Source of the DNA: Chaetomidium leptoderma
Taxonomy: Eukaryota; Ascomycota; Sordariomycetes; Sordariales; Chaetomiaceae
Length of the DNA stretch: 64,000 bases
Assembly (NCBI GenBank): GCA_033296705.1
Contig: MU856931.1
Coordinates: forward strand, 1-64,000
Reading direction: 5' to 3'
Shown: positions 10,332 to 21,160 of the stretch, in pieces
Layout of the letters: each line of letters starts with the position of its first letter
Numbering within the stretch: position 1 is the stretch's first letter
Notes under the pieces: generated by a model
Seen by the model: the letters and a program-made list of their open reading frames with translations, nothing else
What the model was told of the DNA's origin: nothing
The model's database searches: none
Translations under genes and position numbers: made by a program

Positions 10332-11448
10332 ATGTCAGACCCAGGCCCCCCGCCCATACTGGACCCGGAAGCCCTCAACTGCGCCATCGCATCCCTCTCA
10401 CCAGCCCTCGAGATCCTCGAGCGCTTCCACCACCGCAACAAGAACCAGCACCGCCTGTCGAAATGGTGGGCCCAGGCCGACATGCTGCGGCGGCATGTGC
10501 GCAAGCTGCTGGGCGAGCTGGAGGCGGGCGTGGTGGAGGCCGAGCGGTTGGCTAGGCTTAGGGCTAAGGGGAGGCAGATGGCGACGAAAAGGAAGAAGGG
10601 CGGGAGTGAGGGTGGTGGGGGGTTGTTGTTGGATGGGGGGGAGGAGGAAGGGAATGGGGTGGTGAGGAGGAGGGCTGAGTATCTCCGTTGGAGGTTAGGG
10701 CCGGGGGCGTTTTTGTATGTCTTTTTCCTTCCCCTTCCCCTTCCCCTTGTGTATGGTTCCAAGGGTGCTGCACAGGTGGAATCTCACAGACAGGGTGACT
10801 TGGCTAACAACGCGCAGGGCATTCACCCAGCTATCAGCCGACAGAATGTTTGCCCACCTCGGCCTGATGCTCCTCGGCGTGCTGGCACAAGTGGACAAGA
10901 CCGTTGCGCCGTTCGCGCCGCCGCCCCCAAGCGACGCACCGCCAAGCAGCAGAGCAGAACCCGAACCGCAAGCCGCGGCAGCGGCAGCGGCAACAGAATT
11001 TAACCCGCCCGGGGAAACCGCCGTCTCCGCCCCAGACCAAGACCAAGCCATCATGATGATGGACACAGACATGGGCGTGGCCGTCTCAAGAGAAGAGATC
11101 CTCCTGTCCATCGAGCGCGACCCAACGCCGAGGATATCAACAACAACCCCCGTCCCAACACCCATCTCAGCACAAACCCACCCACGATCAATCTCCCTCC
11201 CCATCAACCCCCCCTCAAAGAAGAAACCAACCGCCGCCGCGACAGCAAAGACCGAACCGCCCAGCAAAGAAAGCAGTCCGGCGGAGCCAGTAATAAAAGT
11301 AACCACCACCAAAAGAAAGAAGATCAAGACCGGCGACGAGTTTGATGACATTTTCGGTTCGTTAGACGGGAAGAGTAGCAGCAAGAAGCCCAAGAAGAAG
11401 AAGCGGAAGAAGGGGGATGAGTTTGACGATATCTTTGGTGGGCTGTAA
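10332..11448 (+). CDS. RMP1: RNase MRP protein subunit Rmp1
   Basis: Subunit specific to RNase MRP, the nucleolar ribonucleoprotein that cleaves pre-rRNA and some mRNAs. Two exons, 10332-10714 and 10818-11448 (103-nt intron, GTATGT donor), 337 residues. The signature HHRNKNQHRLSKWW lies at about residues 34-47, followed by LRRHVRKLLGEL. The spliced junction rebuilds WRLGPGAFLAFTQLSADRMFAHLG, shown by the unique phase-2 fit of GCGCAG as acceptor. The rest is a long disordered Pro/Ala region and a Lys-rich tail in which the acidic-aromatic motif DEFDDIFG occurs twice, the second copy at the very end. The yeast protein is shorter (about 200 residues); the extra length is the disordered tail. Confidence 0.88.
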
Positions 11449-12114
11449 TATCGTAAATAGCAAGCACACCCACATGCTTCTCATCACATCAGCTTGCTTC
11501 ACTTTGGGCGTCTCGTCCTTTGCAAAGCGCTGGAGAGAGAGGATTACTGACTATGGGCATCGTCCTTTGACGCTGGAGAGAGAGGATTACTTACTACTTA
11601 TGTGCGGTGATTATTTATAGAGGGGTTCAATGGACGACATAGGGGCGTTACCAAGACGGAGTTGCAAGCGACTTGAAAACCCAAAGTCAACCCCTTGACA
11701 CGTAAATCGAGCTGCTCATTAAGCAAAACAACCCAGCGCTAACTGACTCGCATCGATTACAAAACTGACCTACAGCAGTACCTAATAATACCTTCCTGAA
11801 CTTCCAAAACGCAACCGATACAGGGGAGATTTGGCGGCCAACATCCCCACAAAACCAAAGCAACAACGAAGCACCCCGCGTTCCATCCATCCCACCAGAA
11901 AGATTTCTCCAAGCCATTCCTGACGCCGCGACATCCATATGGGAAACCGCCCACGTCACTCCTCCAACCCCCCAGTTTAGTTTCGGAAAAAAAACCAAGG
12001 AATCGCTTTGTATCAACCCCCTTACCCCTTCTCCCTCCTTCGCTGTCCGCTCAAAGGCGCGGGTTCCGCCCCTTCAAACTACAGCATACTCCAATAGTCA
12101 ATCTCAGGATCATA
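11449..12114. other. Intergenic region between convergent genes
   Basis: 3' flanks of rmp1 and tup1. Contains a two-copy direct repeat at 11514-11591; otherwise nothing recognised. Confidence 0.5.
11514..11591 (+). repeat. Imperfect direct repeat, two copies
   Basis: Copies at 11514-11548 and 11561-11591 share CGTCCTTT and CGCTGGAGAGAGAGGATTAC, the first with a 5-base insertion. It lies in the rmp1 3' flank. Confidence 0.8.
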
Positions 12115-14258
12115 CTACTGCCTCCGGTCAAGACGAGTATAAGACCAGATGCGCGCCCGCATATCCCCCGAGCCCGTGGCGAAGAAGCCGCCCGTCGGGC
12201 TGACGACGGGGCTCGGCGCCACCGAAATCACAGAGTTCTTATGCCCCTGGAGCATGAGCTGCGTGTGACCGGTGCGCGGATCCCAGAACTGGACACCGCG
12301 GTCCTTGGATCCGGAGAGCACCCACTCGGAATCCGGGGTGAGCGCCACGCTGAGGACGAAATCCTAATAATTGCAGTGTTAGCAGGCATGGATGGTCTAA
12401 ATCAGACCATGTGTGCAAAAAACATACCCTGTGACCCTCAAACGTCTTGATGCAGCGGCCACCCTTGAGCGGCGGCTGCTGGCCGTGGCCTATTTGGCGC
12501 GAGGTTGTCAACTCCCACATCTTGATCGTCTTGTCCAAGCTGCCGCTGACGAGCTCGCGGGCGTTCGGCGAAAATGCCACGCTATAAACACTGTCCTTGT
12601 GGCCATCGGGGCCCTCGAGACGCTCGAGGAGGTAGCCCATCTTAACGTCCCACACCCGCACGCTCTTGTCAAGAGAGCCGGCAGCCACGAGCTTGGTGTC
12701 GGGCGAGATGGCGACCGTCGTGACGCCATCCTCGATAGTCAGCGTCAAGTTGCAATTGCCCGTCTCCAGATCCCAGATCCTGACGGTCCTGTCGCCACTG
12801 CCGGACGCAATGGTGCGTCCGTCGCGGGCGAAATCGAGCGAGTAGATGTCCTGCTCGTGGCCCGCGAACGTGGTGCGGATCTGTCTTGCTTGGATATCCC
12901 AAACCTAGAACAAAGTCAGTCTTCCTGCGGCGCCACGATTTGTGCAGCGCAAAACTCACCCTGATCAGCTTGTCCTCGGCTCCGGTGGCAAGATACTTGC
13001 CATCCGGGCTGAAGCAGACGCTCCGGATGTACAGGTCGCCGTTGAGATCGATACTCTCATCCTGCAGGACACAGATCTTCTCGCCGGTGGAGACGTCATA
13101 GATCTGTGCCGACCTGTTGCAGCCCGTGGCAACATACTTGCCGTCATGGCTGAACCTCACACAACAGACAACACTCTCGTGCTGGAGCGTGTGCACGAGG
13201 TCCACATCCAGCACACGGGGCACGGATTGGTTGAAGATGGCCCACCAGTCCTCCCTCACTTTCTTGATGTGATTCGGCAGACGCTCCGGGTCGAGATCGC
13301 CCAAAGCATTGGTGTGAGGAGGCGGAGGAGGAGGATGTTGCGCCATCCGGGTATGGTCAGGGGTCGGATGGGTAGGGACCTGGGGAGACTGGCCGGGCCC
13401 GTTGTACGGGACGGGAGTGTTGATTTGCGGCGTGGCCGGGCCGGCTGCCGGGGGCCTGCCGATGGGTCGCTTGTTGCCCGGTCCCGGAGACGCGGTGCTC
13501 TGCGGGGGCTGGGGAGGGAAGCCGCCCAGTGCCGGTCCCTGGGGCGGATACTGCTGCTGGAACGGCGCCTGCTGGGGCGGCGGCGGCGGCGGCGGAGGGG
13601 GTCCCTGCAGGCCGGGGGGGGCGGGAGGCATGTGCGGGGGTTGCTGCTGCTCCTGCTGCTGTTGCGGATGCGGGGGCGGCGCCAGGCCGCCTTGGGTGAC
13701 TTGCCCAGAGAGTATGGCCCCAATGACCGTATTGTTCCCCGGGTTACCGATCTGCGGCGGCGGCTGGGGAGGTGCGACGTGCTGGGGAGGCGGGTTCATG
13801 GGGCCCGGCGGACCTCCGCGGCTCTCCAGCTGGCGGCGCAACATGTTGATCTCCTCATCATACCTGGTGGGGGTGGTGTTAGGCGCCGTGTTCCCGGGAG
13901 AGGGCATTGTGCACTGGTGCGACTTACTTCTGCTTGTAGCTCATCTGGGCCTGTTCCATTTGGTAGACCTTCTCGCGGATCGCGTGCATCTCCTGTACTT
14001 GAGCTTGGACTAATGGATAGCTCGTTAGCGCCACCATCAATAACCATCGGGCCACGCGACGCCAAGGCTTGGGTCCGCGCATCGACGCAGGACGCGCGAG
14101 GGCAAGAAGGGCTTACTCTGATGATCATAGGTCTCGGTCTGGCGGATGTGCGAATCGAACTCGGCACGGATCTGCTCGAGAAGCTCGTTCAGACGGCCGG
14201 CACCGCCGTTGGCAGGGGGCACACCCCCCATACCCCGATGGCCAGGATACATCGACAT
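12115..14258 (-). CDS. TUP1: WD40 transcriptional corepressor Tup1/RCO-1
   Basis: Global corepressor that works with Ssn6/Cyc8 and is recruited by DNA-binding repressors; nuclear. Five exons: 14258-14117, 14009-13928, 13863-12960, 12904-12428 and 12363-12115; 617 residues, close to Neurospora RCO-1 (about 600). Residues 1-75 form the N-terminal tetramerisation helix (LNELLEQIRAEFDSHIRQTE, then QAQVQEMHAIREKVYQMEQ). Residues 80-270 are rich in Pro, Gln and Gly with a run of prolines. The region after about residue 300 holds seven WD repeats ending in motifs such as KLIRVWD, TVRIWDLETG, SVRVWDVKMG, TIKMWELTTS and GVQFWDPRTG. All four introns (52-107 nt) restore the repeats in phase. In other fungi it controls conidiation, glucose repression and filament growth. 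Confidence 0.97.
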
Positions 14259-17178
14259 GGCGTCTGGTCAAAAGAATTTTTTTTATCACTCCCCTCTCTT
14301 GACAGCCGCGGATAGGGAATGCAGTGGAATGATATTCGAGATGGAATGGCGATTGCCAGTGTATCGAATCGATAGGGCGGCCGCGCTGGTGATGATGGAA
14401 TTTTTTCCCGATCAACAGCAGCTGGCCAAAGGTTCAGCCTCCCCGCGTGTGCGCAAAAACGCACTTGGGATTTATAGAGGTAATAAGCGTCTTGGCGTGG
14501 ATCGGATGCACGTCGGTCGATGACGGGGTCGGCTTGGGACAAAAGGCCGCGATGACGATTGTCGTCGATGGCTGATGGTTTGTTTCTGGGACGGAGCGCG
14601 TTTGATGGTTGGTTGGGGGATCGTGTCGGGGGCGGAGAGAAAGTGCGTCGTAAGAGGAAAGAAAAGGGACGGGGACCCCAGAGCGGAGGGGCGGCTGATG
14701 AACTTGGGGGAAGCGCAAGGCAATCCGCTTCGCCAAATCATTCACACAGAAAATAAAAGGTACATTGGCCCGACGTGCGGCGGGTGCCACTCTAGCAAGC
14801 ATCCAAGTCACGAAGCTCGGCCGACAAGACAGGGGGGGGGCGCTGGTGGGGACAGCTAAGGCGCCTGCATAACTAGTGGATCCGCAGTGGGTCTCGGCCC
14901 GTGCGTTGCCAGGCTGTCTTGGCGTGGCCGTTCTCGAAGAGCGCAGGAGGAGAAAGTGGGGGGAGGAGTTGGGGCCAAGAGGAGTGTGCAGCCCACATGC
15001 AGTGGAGTGGCCGCAAAAAATGCTCACGTTGTGTTTCCCGAGAGACGACCAACCGCACACCACACATCAACCTCCCGACGGCTCGCTCTGACCAAAAAAT
15101 GCCGAGTTGCTTTTTCCGCTCATCCCAGGGCGGCAGGGCGGGCACGTGGATTTTTGTTACATCGATCAATTTGGGTTCGCAGAACAAAAACCCCTCCGTT
15201 TTGGCCCGATCGGGGTTGTCCAATGCCCTGGTCCGGCAAGGTGTGAGGCGCTCGCTTCCTGACCTGCGTCTCGCCTGTCATTCTTGCCCTTACCCACACT
15301 GCTTAAATTGAGTGATGAAGGGTTAGGGTAGCCCGAGGGGAGCCGGGGAGGATGTATTCCGGGGGATTCATCAACAACTCTGCAGCAGGCGGCCAGGCGC
15401 TTGCAGCCGCAATTATCCGGCTCGTTAATAATCCCCCCCTGCTGTTAAACGTGTTTGGGCCGGCTTTGCGGCCTCGGCAAACTGAGCCTAGGATCCCCCG
15501 CGGCCCCGCGCGATCCCATCATCCATGGGTCGCTTCGTTCATGCTCAGACGCCCGGGCGTGGGTGGCGCGAGGTCAAGGAGGTGTGGGGAAGAGGGATTG
15601 CCCCTTTTGGCTCACCTTCATCGGTTTATTCCCCTGATCCAGCTGGGGAGACGTTTGGCACACTGCCTGATGCAGTCGGACATCCACGGCGCTGTTGGAC
15701 TTGTCCCACCCCGCGTAGAACGGTGGTACATACACACCACGGCGTCGATCTCCGCCGGGGTTGTTCCTGGGCGGGCTGGTGTTCCTCACATGACACCGTC
15801 CATGATGTTGGCACATGGGAAGGTTGTGTAGCATGCTTCATCACGCCGCTCTGCGTGTGTTCATGCTGACGGCGGAACGGCACCCGGTGCAGAAGTACCC
15901 GAGTGGCGAAGGCCGGAATGCCCTTCTGAGACCAGCGCGTTCGCAGCCCAAAACTCACCGCTCCTGTCTGTTCTCACCTTACCCATCCACGTGATACGGA
16001 TATTTCTACCGGACAAGGTCTTCCACCGACCGCTTCGAAGCCATGATGCCGGGACGGCGGAGCACCCTCCGTCACCAGCAAGTAAAAACTGGCTTGGCCC
16101 AGGTGGACGGGTCGGCAATGCAGCCTGACGGTTTGGCAAAGAGATCCTGCCAGATCTCTGAGTTTCTAGGCGTAGATCTGGTCCCGGGCCCATTCCCGAG
16201 GGCTGCCGGAGGCTGGAGCATTCCAGCAGCGGACCCATGAAAGGGTTGGGCTAGTGAGCCGACTCGGCAAGCGGGTTTTGCGGCCCGACCCCGACTCTCG
16301 GCTCAGCCTCCTTGACGACCATCAACAACACCCTCAAAGTGATGATTCAGAGTATGACTATCAACCTTCCGAATAAGCTGCTTCTGAAGAATTGGAATCC
16401 CATTTTATTTGGTAGTTATGGCGGACGGGCATGAACTTGGGACGCCTGAGTCGCGCAACGTAGGTGAGAGGCGGGATAATGACGCAGCCGGGGTTCCGTC
16501 CGCGAAACGAAACACACAGTTGTTACCTAGTTTGGTATCGCCGTCGCAGAAACACCCGTTGTGGACCAGAGACGCCGAGTTGTTGGGTTGATGTCATTGT
16601 TTCTCCTCGCTCTTTTGTCTAAGGGCATTGGCACGTTTCATCTGATGTGGGATGACGGCGCTAACCCCAAATCGGACGGGTGAAACAAAGCTCGTTGTGA
16701 AGCTTCACGGGATCTTCCACAACAAACCACACCAGCAAGTTTTTCTCAAGCTTCGCTGTCCCAAACTATGCCTTGAGGTGCGCAAAAGAGGGAGTCGAGA
16801 ATGGACATTGGGGCTTGCATGATTTCTTTAACCCAACATGCTGTCAAGCTTGCGTCATGGGAAGTTGCTTACACAGTTGAGGCCGGGCGGGTCGGCGGTC
16901 ATGTTTCGGCGGCCGTGACGCACCTCAGGGCCTGCCAATTGCCCCCTGACGATCCCTTGCTTTTCGTTTGGAGGTTCAAATAATGCCTTAGCCGCAAAGA
17001 GAAACCGAGGTCAACTCTGGTTTTTGAACGTAACATGTTCTGCTCTTCAAATTTGGTTGATTGTGTACGTTGCTTTGAGCCAGTCTCAGCACAACTTGTC
17101 CTTTCTCTTCGAGAATGATGATCGAGCTTCGATTTGCTTCTCACTCGCTGGTGACTTTTTTTCCCATTTGTTGTTTGA
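14259..17178. other. Long intergenic region (2.9 kb)
   Basis: Region between the divergent tup1 gene and the UstYa-like gene. Open frames reach 159 codons (15352-15831, plus strand) but show no motif, and no combination of splice sites that I tried gave a known protein. A long regulatory region upstream of a global corepressor is plausible. No repeats, tRNA or transposon ends were seen. Confidence 0.45.
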
Positions 17179-18031
17179 ATGGCCGACATACAATACCATT
17201 CTATCCCTGGTGGCGGAGACTGCAAACCAAAACGCCACCGAGAACAGCTGCCACACTTATACCAAGAAGTGGATACCAGGGCGCCGAGCAGGTCTCTCAG
17301 TCACTGGGCGTGGCTCGCTCATGCGGTGCTGCTCTCCATCTCCATAACTATACTCGCTGTTTCCTTCTGCTTGATATTCGGAAGTCATGCGGGTCATGGG
17401 GGTTCACTTTATAATGCACCGCCATCTCCAGCGGCCGAGTACGGAATCAAAAGGGTTGGCTTGGGCTCGGAATGGCGCGACTCGCCGTACGTGGGACAGG
17501 GCAGTAATGTGGACAGCGCTTGGAGTTCTCTCGCCGATGGTAATGGGTCCGTCGCCCTACAAGTCTGATCGTCGCTAACCTCGAGAAAATGCCGGCGACA
17601 TCTTCATCACAGAAGCGGAGGCAAAGAGACTAGCCCCCCCACCCCACTCCTGGAAGATGCAGCACCCGGGGACAGGTGAATGGGGATACAGGGCTGGCGT
17701 GGAAGTCTTCCATCAGCTGCGCTGCCTCAACCTGCTGAGGATAGCAGCCCATAGGAAGGTTGACCAGACAGGGGCGGACACGGATGTTGGTACGTGGATA
17801 CTGCCTGCCCACACTCGCGTGCAGAATGACCGCTGATGCCTCTCAGATTACTGCGTTGAACTGCTCCGTGACGTTCTCACGTGCCACAGCGATGCCGGCA
17901 TTTTCACCTTGAGAAGCGCCCCAGAGCAAGCGGGTCGCGGGATGGAGGCTGAGCAGCTGGGGTCTGGGGGAGACCGGATGTGTAGGAACTTCGAGGCGTT
18001 GAGGAAATGGAGCACAGAGCATTCTATATAG
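17179..18031 (+). CDS. UstYa/DUF3328-like protein with altered active-site motifs
   Basis: Belongs to the UstYa (DUF3328) family of fungal membrane-anchored oxidases or cyclases that modify ribosomal peptides and other metabolites. Three exons, 17179-17539, 17613-17789 and 17847-18031 (introns 73 and 57 nt; the first has a GCTAAC branch site), 240 residues. Residues 43-66 form a single membrane helix (WLAHAVLLSISITILAVSF). After splicing, the family order is complete: VDSAWSSL, then GVEVFHQLRCLNLLR, then DVDYCVELLRDVLTC, then CRNFEALRKW. The two HxxHC motifs that define the catalytic family are changed to HQLRC and DVDYC, so three of the four conserved histidines are gone. Neighbours are housekeeping genes; I see no backbone enzyme or repeat-type precursor. 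Inference: a non-catalytic or repurposed member. Codon use and intron structure look intact, so it is not an obvious pseudogene. Confidence 0.82.
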
Positions 18032-18518
18032 TAGGGTTCCGTGTGGGTAGGGTCTGAGGTTATGCCGTCGATTCGAGCATTGGATGCAAAATATACCCCT
18101 TTCTGTGTTTCCCTGCATTTAGTGATTGGCGTCAAGACAGGGAGGCTTGGAGAAAGAGGTGCTCGAAATATGCAGCGGTTCGACGACAGTGAATGGTACC
18201 ATCACAATTAGGAATATGAACCCAAGCCAATTCGCTCGACACCGTCCAGCTTCACAAGGGGGAATTCGGAATCGCCGTCCTAATAACAGCAAGAGCCCCC
18301 CAACCAAAAACAATCCGGTCAACGCCTCGCAATCCCGCCCAAGGGGATACGTACATAGGAAATGGTATGATACGAGAAAAGGGAATATTAACGATAGGAT
18401 GGCGGGTTCTCTACCACACCGAGGCACCAAAAGGGAAACGGCAGACAACCAAAAAGCCACCCCTATCCCAGGGTATCCCCCCAGAGTCCCCCCCCCCCTT
18501 TTCAAGAAAAGCCCCCTT
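18032..18518. other. Intergenic region between convergent genes
   Basis: 3' flanks of the UstYa-like and DUF2015 genes. No gene or repeat recognised. Confidence 0.5.
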
Positions 18519-18929
18519 TCAAGAAAAGCTCACAAACTTCGGATCCCTCGGCAACCCATCAGCCCCAATCCCATTCGCCTTGAACCTCTGCTCCATATAC
18601 ACCCGCCTCGCCTCGTCAAACTTCAACCGCCGCCTCTTCATGATCCTCAGGATCTCCCGCTTCGCGCCGTCGTCCAGGCCCGACCGGCTGTCCCCGCCCT
18701 CGACGTTGGCGGCCAGGTCAAAGTTGGCCGACGACAGGCCCGCCTCCATGTCGTCCTCGAAGGAGCCCGGCGCGAGCCGCGAGTAGAGGTAGTCGCTCCC
18801 GGGAAAGCGCACGTCCTGCAGCCGGGCGACCGAATCTTGGAACGCGGGCAGCCAGCGGGCGCGGGTCAGGTAGAGGACCGTGGCCGAGAGGAGGGTGAGG
18901 AAGGTCAGGCTGTAGAGGAGGTAGCCCAT
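18519..18929 (-). CDS. Small membrane protein, DUF2015/UPF0357 family
   Basis: Conserved fungal protein of unknown function, related to the UPF0357 family (yeast YCL012C). Single exon, 136 residues. The ATG at 18929 gives the normal start MGYLLYSLTFLTLL, a signal-anchor helix at residues 3-22; the open frame upstream begins at a TTG. The conserved block is SRSGLDDGAKREILRIMKRR, followed by FDEARRVYMEQRFKANGIG and the usual ending DPKFVSFS. Function is not known. It shares a 560-bp divergent promoter with ribosomal protein L28. Confidence 0.85.
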   Translation of the reverse strand: MGYLLYSLTFLTLLSATVLYLTRARWLPAFQDSVARLQDVRFPGSDYLYSRLAPGSFEDDMEAGLSSANFDLAANVEGGDSRSGLDDGAKREILRIMKRRRLKFDEARRVYMEQRFKANGIGADGLPRDPKFVSFS

Positions 18930-19490
18930 TTTCGGTGGTTGGCCTCGTGGTTTGGTGATTGATTTCAAGGATGGTATGTAGTCGTCGCTTTGATGGGGCG
19001 GCGTCTAACTCTGGGGGTGCGAGTGGGATGCTGGTGCGTGCGTGTCGCAAGCTCCGGGAGAGGATCCGGGAGCAGCGGGAAATGTGTCGCAGAAAGCGAA
19101 AGAGGAAAAGAGAAGAGAACGAAAGAAAAAAGATACGGCACTAGGCAGATTGGGAGACCATTTCTTTGGGCTCTAGATGAGGAGCCCTGGTTGCTGATGA
19201 CGAAACATTCAGGAGGTGTGTTGAGTTTGTCGCCGAAGAGGCCGCCATCAGCCGCTTGGCGCGGGAGCGCTGGAATGAGATGACGGAAGTGGAAGTACGT
19301 GCACGGGCCACAATTATGCCAGTTCTGGTCCTTCTGGATCGCATTTCTGGCACTAACCCCGAAACGGAATATTACGCGAGCCCACATTCGCAGCAGCAAA
19401 AATGCTGGTCAGGTCTGAAATTCAAGACCTCGAACTTGCAGACGACCTGATTCTGAACGCCTCGCCTAATCAACGTCCCATACCGCCAAA
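18930..19490. other. Divergent promoter, DUF2015 and L28
   Basis: Short region serving two divergent genes. I see no clear TATA box or TTAGGG site and nothing else nameable. Confidence 0.5.
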
Positions 19491-20202
19491 ATGTCCAACG
19501 TCTCTGCTGACCTTATCTGGGAGATTTCCCGTGAGTTGTTTTTGCTGCGCGTTTGGGGGTTGTTGCACAGTTTCTGACAAATCGTCCCCCGCAGGCCTCC
19601 AGAACGCCTACCTCGTCAAGAGGAAGACGGGTGGTGCTCCCCAGTTCTCTCGGGATCCCCTCAACCTGGCGAACCAGCACTCGCGCAAGGTACGATTCGA
19701 AGAGTTCAAAACCGGACGGATTCAGCTTGGCTAACACAAGGGGACAGTACGCGGGCTACGTCAATGACAAGGTACGACGATTCGAAGACGATTGCGATAA
19801 GATGGGCGAGGAGCTGCGATCTAATACGAGTGGTTAGGCTGTCGGCATCTCTGCCAACGAGAAGGGCGCCGTTCAGGTGAAGAGCAAGAAGGCCGGCTCG
19901 GGCAACAAGCCCGCGTCGGGCGTGCACACCGTCACCTACGGCGGCAACAAGACCTCGCGCAAGTCAGTGGAACACTGGAATCGGCTCCCCAGGGAAGAAT
20001 AGGGAAATGCTGACATGTCCCCCTTGACAGGACCTACAAGGCCGTTGCCAACCAGGTCGCCAAGAACGGATACCGCGCCGACCTCCGGGACGTCGCCGTC
20101 TCCCGCGTCAGCGCCATTCGCCGGTCCCAGAGGGCTGTCAAGCCCACGCCGGAGCAGAAGCTCAGGGGCAATGCCGCCAAGCGGGCTGCTGCCAAGCAGT
20201 AG
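19491..20202 (+). CDS. RPL28: 60S ribosomal protein L28 (eL28)
   Basis: Structural protein of the large cytosolic ribosomal subunit. Five exons: 19491-19530, 19595-19689, 19748-19771 (only 24 nt, eight codons YAGYVNDK), 19838-19962 and 20031-20202; 151 residues, typical length. Sequence marks are NAYLVKRKTGGAPQFSRDPL, HSRKYAGYVNDKAVGI and the basic C-terminus after YRADLRDVAVSRVSAIRRSQ. High intron density near the 5' end is normal for fungal ribosomal protein genes. Budding yeast lacks an eL28 orthologue (its RPL28 gene encodes uL15), so the name follows the animal and filamentous fungal protein. Confidence 0.96.
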
Positions 20203-21160
20203 ACGGTGAAGGTTTGGGAGGAGTCGGCAGGTGCATCGCTGTATTGAGTCCGCAACCCTCTTGGCGAGGGGTGCATGGCACGCGATGGAATGCGGGGCAA
20301 TAGGACAGGACGGGTTGCCAAAAACTTGCATTCAGGAACGGCCACGGCGTTTGATATCCAAAGAATCAATCACTCAAGCGGGTTCATTTTGCCACCCGGT
20401 TGGTGTTGTGGCACAATACATATAATGGGCGCACAACCGCCTGCGTGCCAAGGCTGCTGTCCGAGTTCTGAGCCCACTCGCGTGACGATATGTAGATGAT
20501 CGGAATGAGATATCGGGAACTCGTCGAATCCATTTCATTCACCTCCACCATATGTAGTGGCACGGCCGATAGCTTCGGCTCGAGGCATAGGCGGTTTTCC
20601 CGGTCTTGCCCGATTCGCCAGGCCGAGAGCCGGGCCTCGGGTTTCGCGTGTTCGGAAGCGGAACCCGGGCACGCATCACGGATGATCTCCAGCCAAAGTC
20701 GATGCAATTCTGCGCTGGGTGAGTGCCTGATGCGAGTAAATACGTGAGGTGGTTGCTGGGGCCTCGGGACACAGTCGAATTGAGCCGGACCCCTCTGCAG
20801 CGCGCCGTCTGGGCGGGTAAGAAACGCGGGGCAGAGCTCCCGGCGCGGTTTCGGCGGGGGGCCTGACACCAGCGGCTGGCCCCACGACCCCGCCAATTCC
20901 ACTGCGAGTCCGGAATACTGGACGGAATACTTAAGCTGCCAAGCTCCCCTCGGCTCACGATCACAACATCGTGTCCCCCCGCAACTTCTCCAGTCCCTTC
21001 CTTGACCGTGTGTCTATTTTCAGGTGAATAGTTTGCAGCTGCTTTTTGCTCTCTCCAGATTCCAATTGCACCAGACCCAGAGCTAACCTTGGACTCCCCG
21101 ACATCAACAGTTACCCCTCCATACCCCGCTTCCCGTTCGAGCTTTCATCCCACAGTCAAG
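20203..21160. other. Promoter region of malate dehydrogenase
   Basis: About 960 bp between two genes on the same strand. The last 150 bp are pyrimidine-rich and end in a good start context (GTCAAGATGG). No gene or repeat seen. Confidence 0.5.

Noticed and set aside
12942..14315. 457-codon open frame antisense to tup1
   Set aside because: It mirrors the Pro/Gln-rich region and WD repeats; no motif and no start context.
15352..15831. 159-codon frame between tup1 and the UstYa-like gene
   Set aside because: Protein-like start but no family match, and the rest degrades into low-value sequence; no splice model gave a known domain.
17179..18031. RiPP biosynthetic cluster around the UstYa-like gene
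   Set aside because: No precursor with repeated Kex2-type sites, no other tailoring enzyme and no transporter next to it; neighbours are housekeeping genes.
17024..18135. Reading the UstYa-like locus as a pseudogene
   Set aside because: The apparent stop after the first open frame disappears when a GTAATG-CACAG intron with a GCTAAC branch site is removed, and all three exons join in phase.
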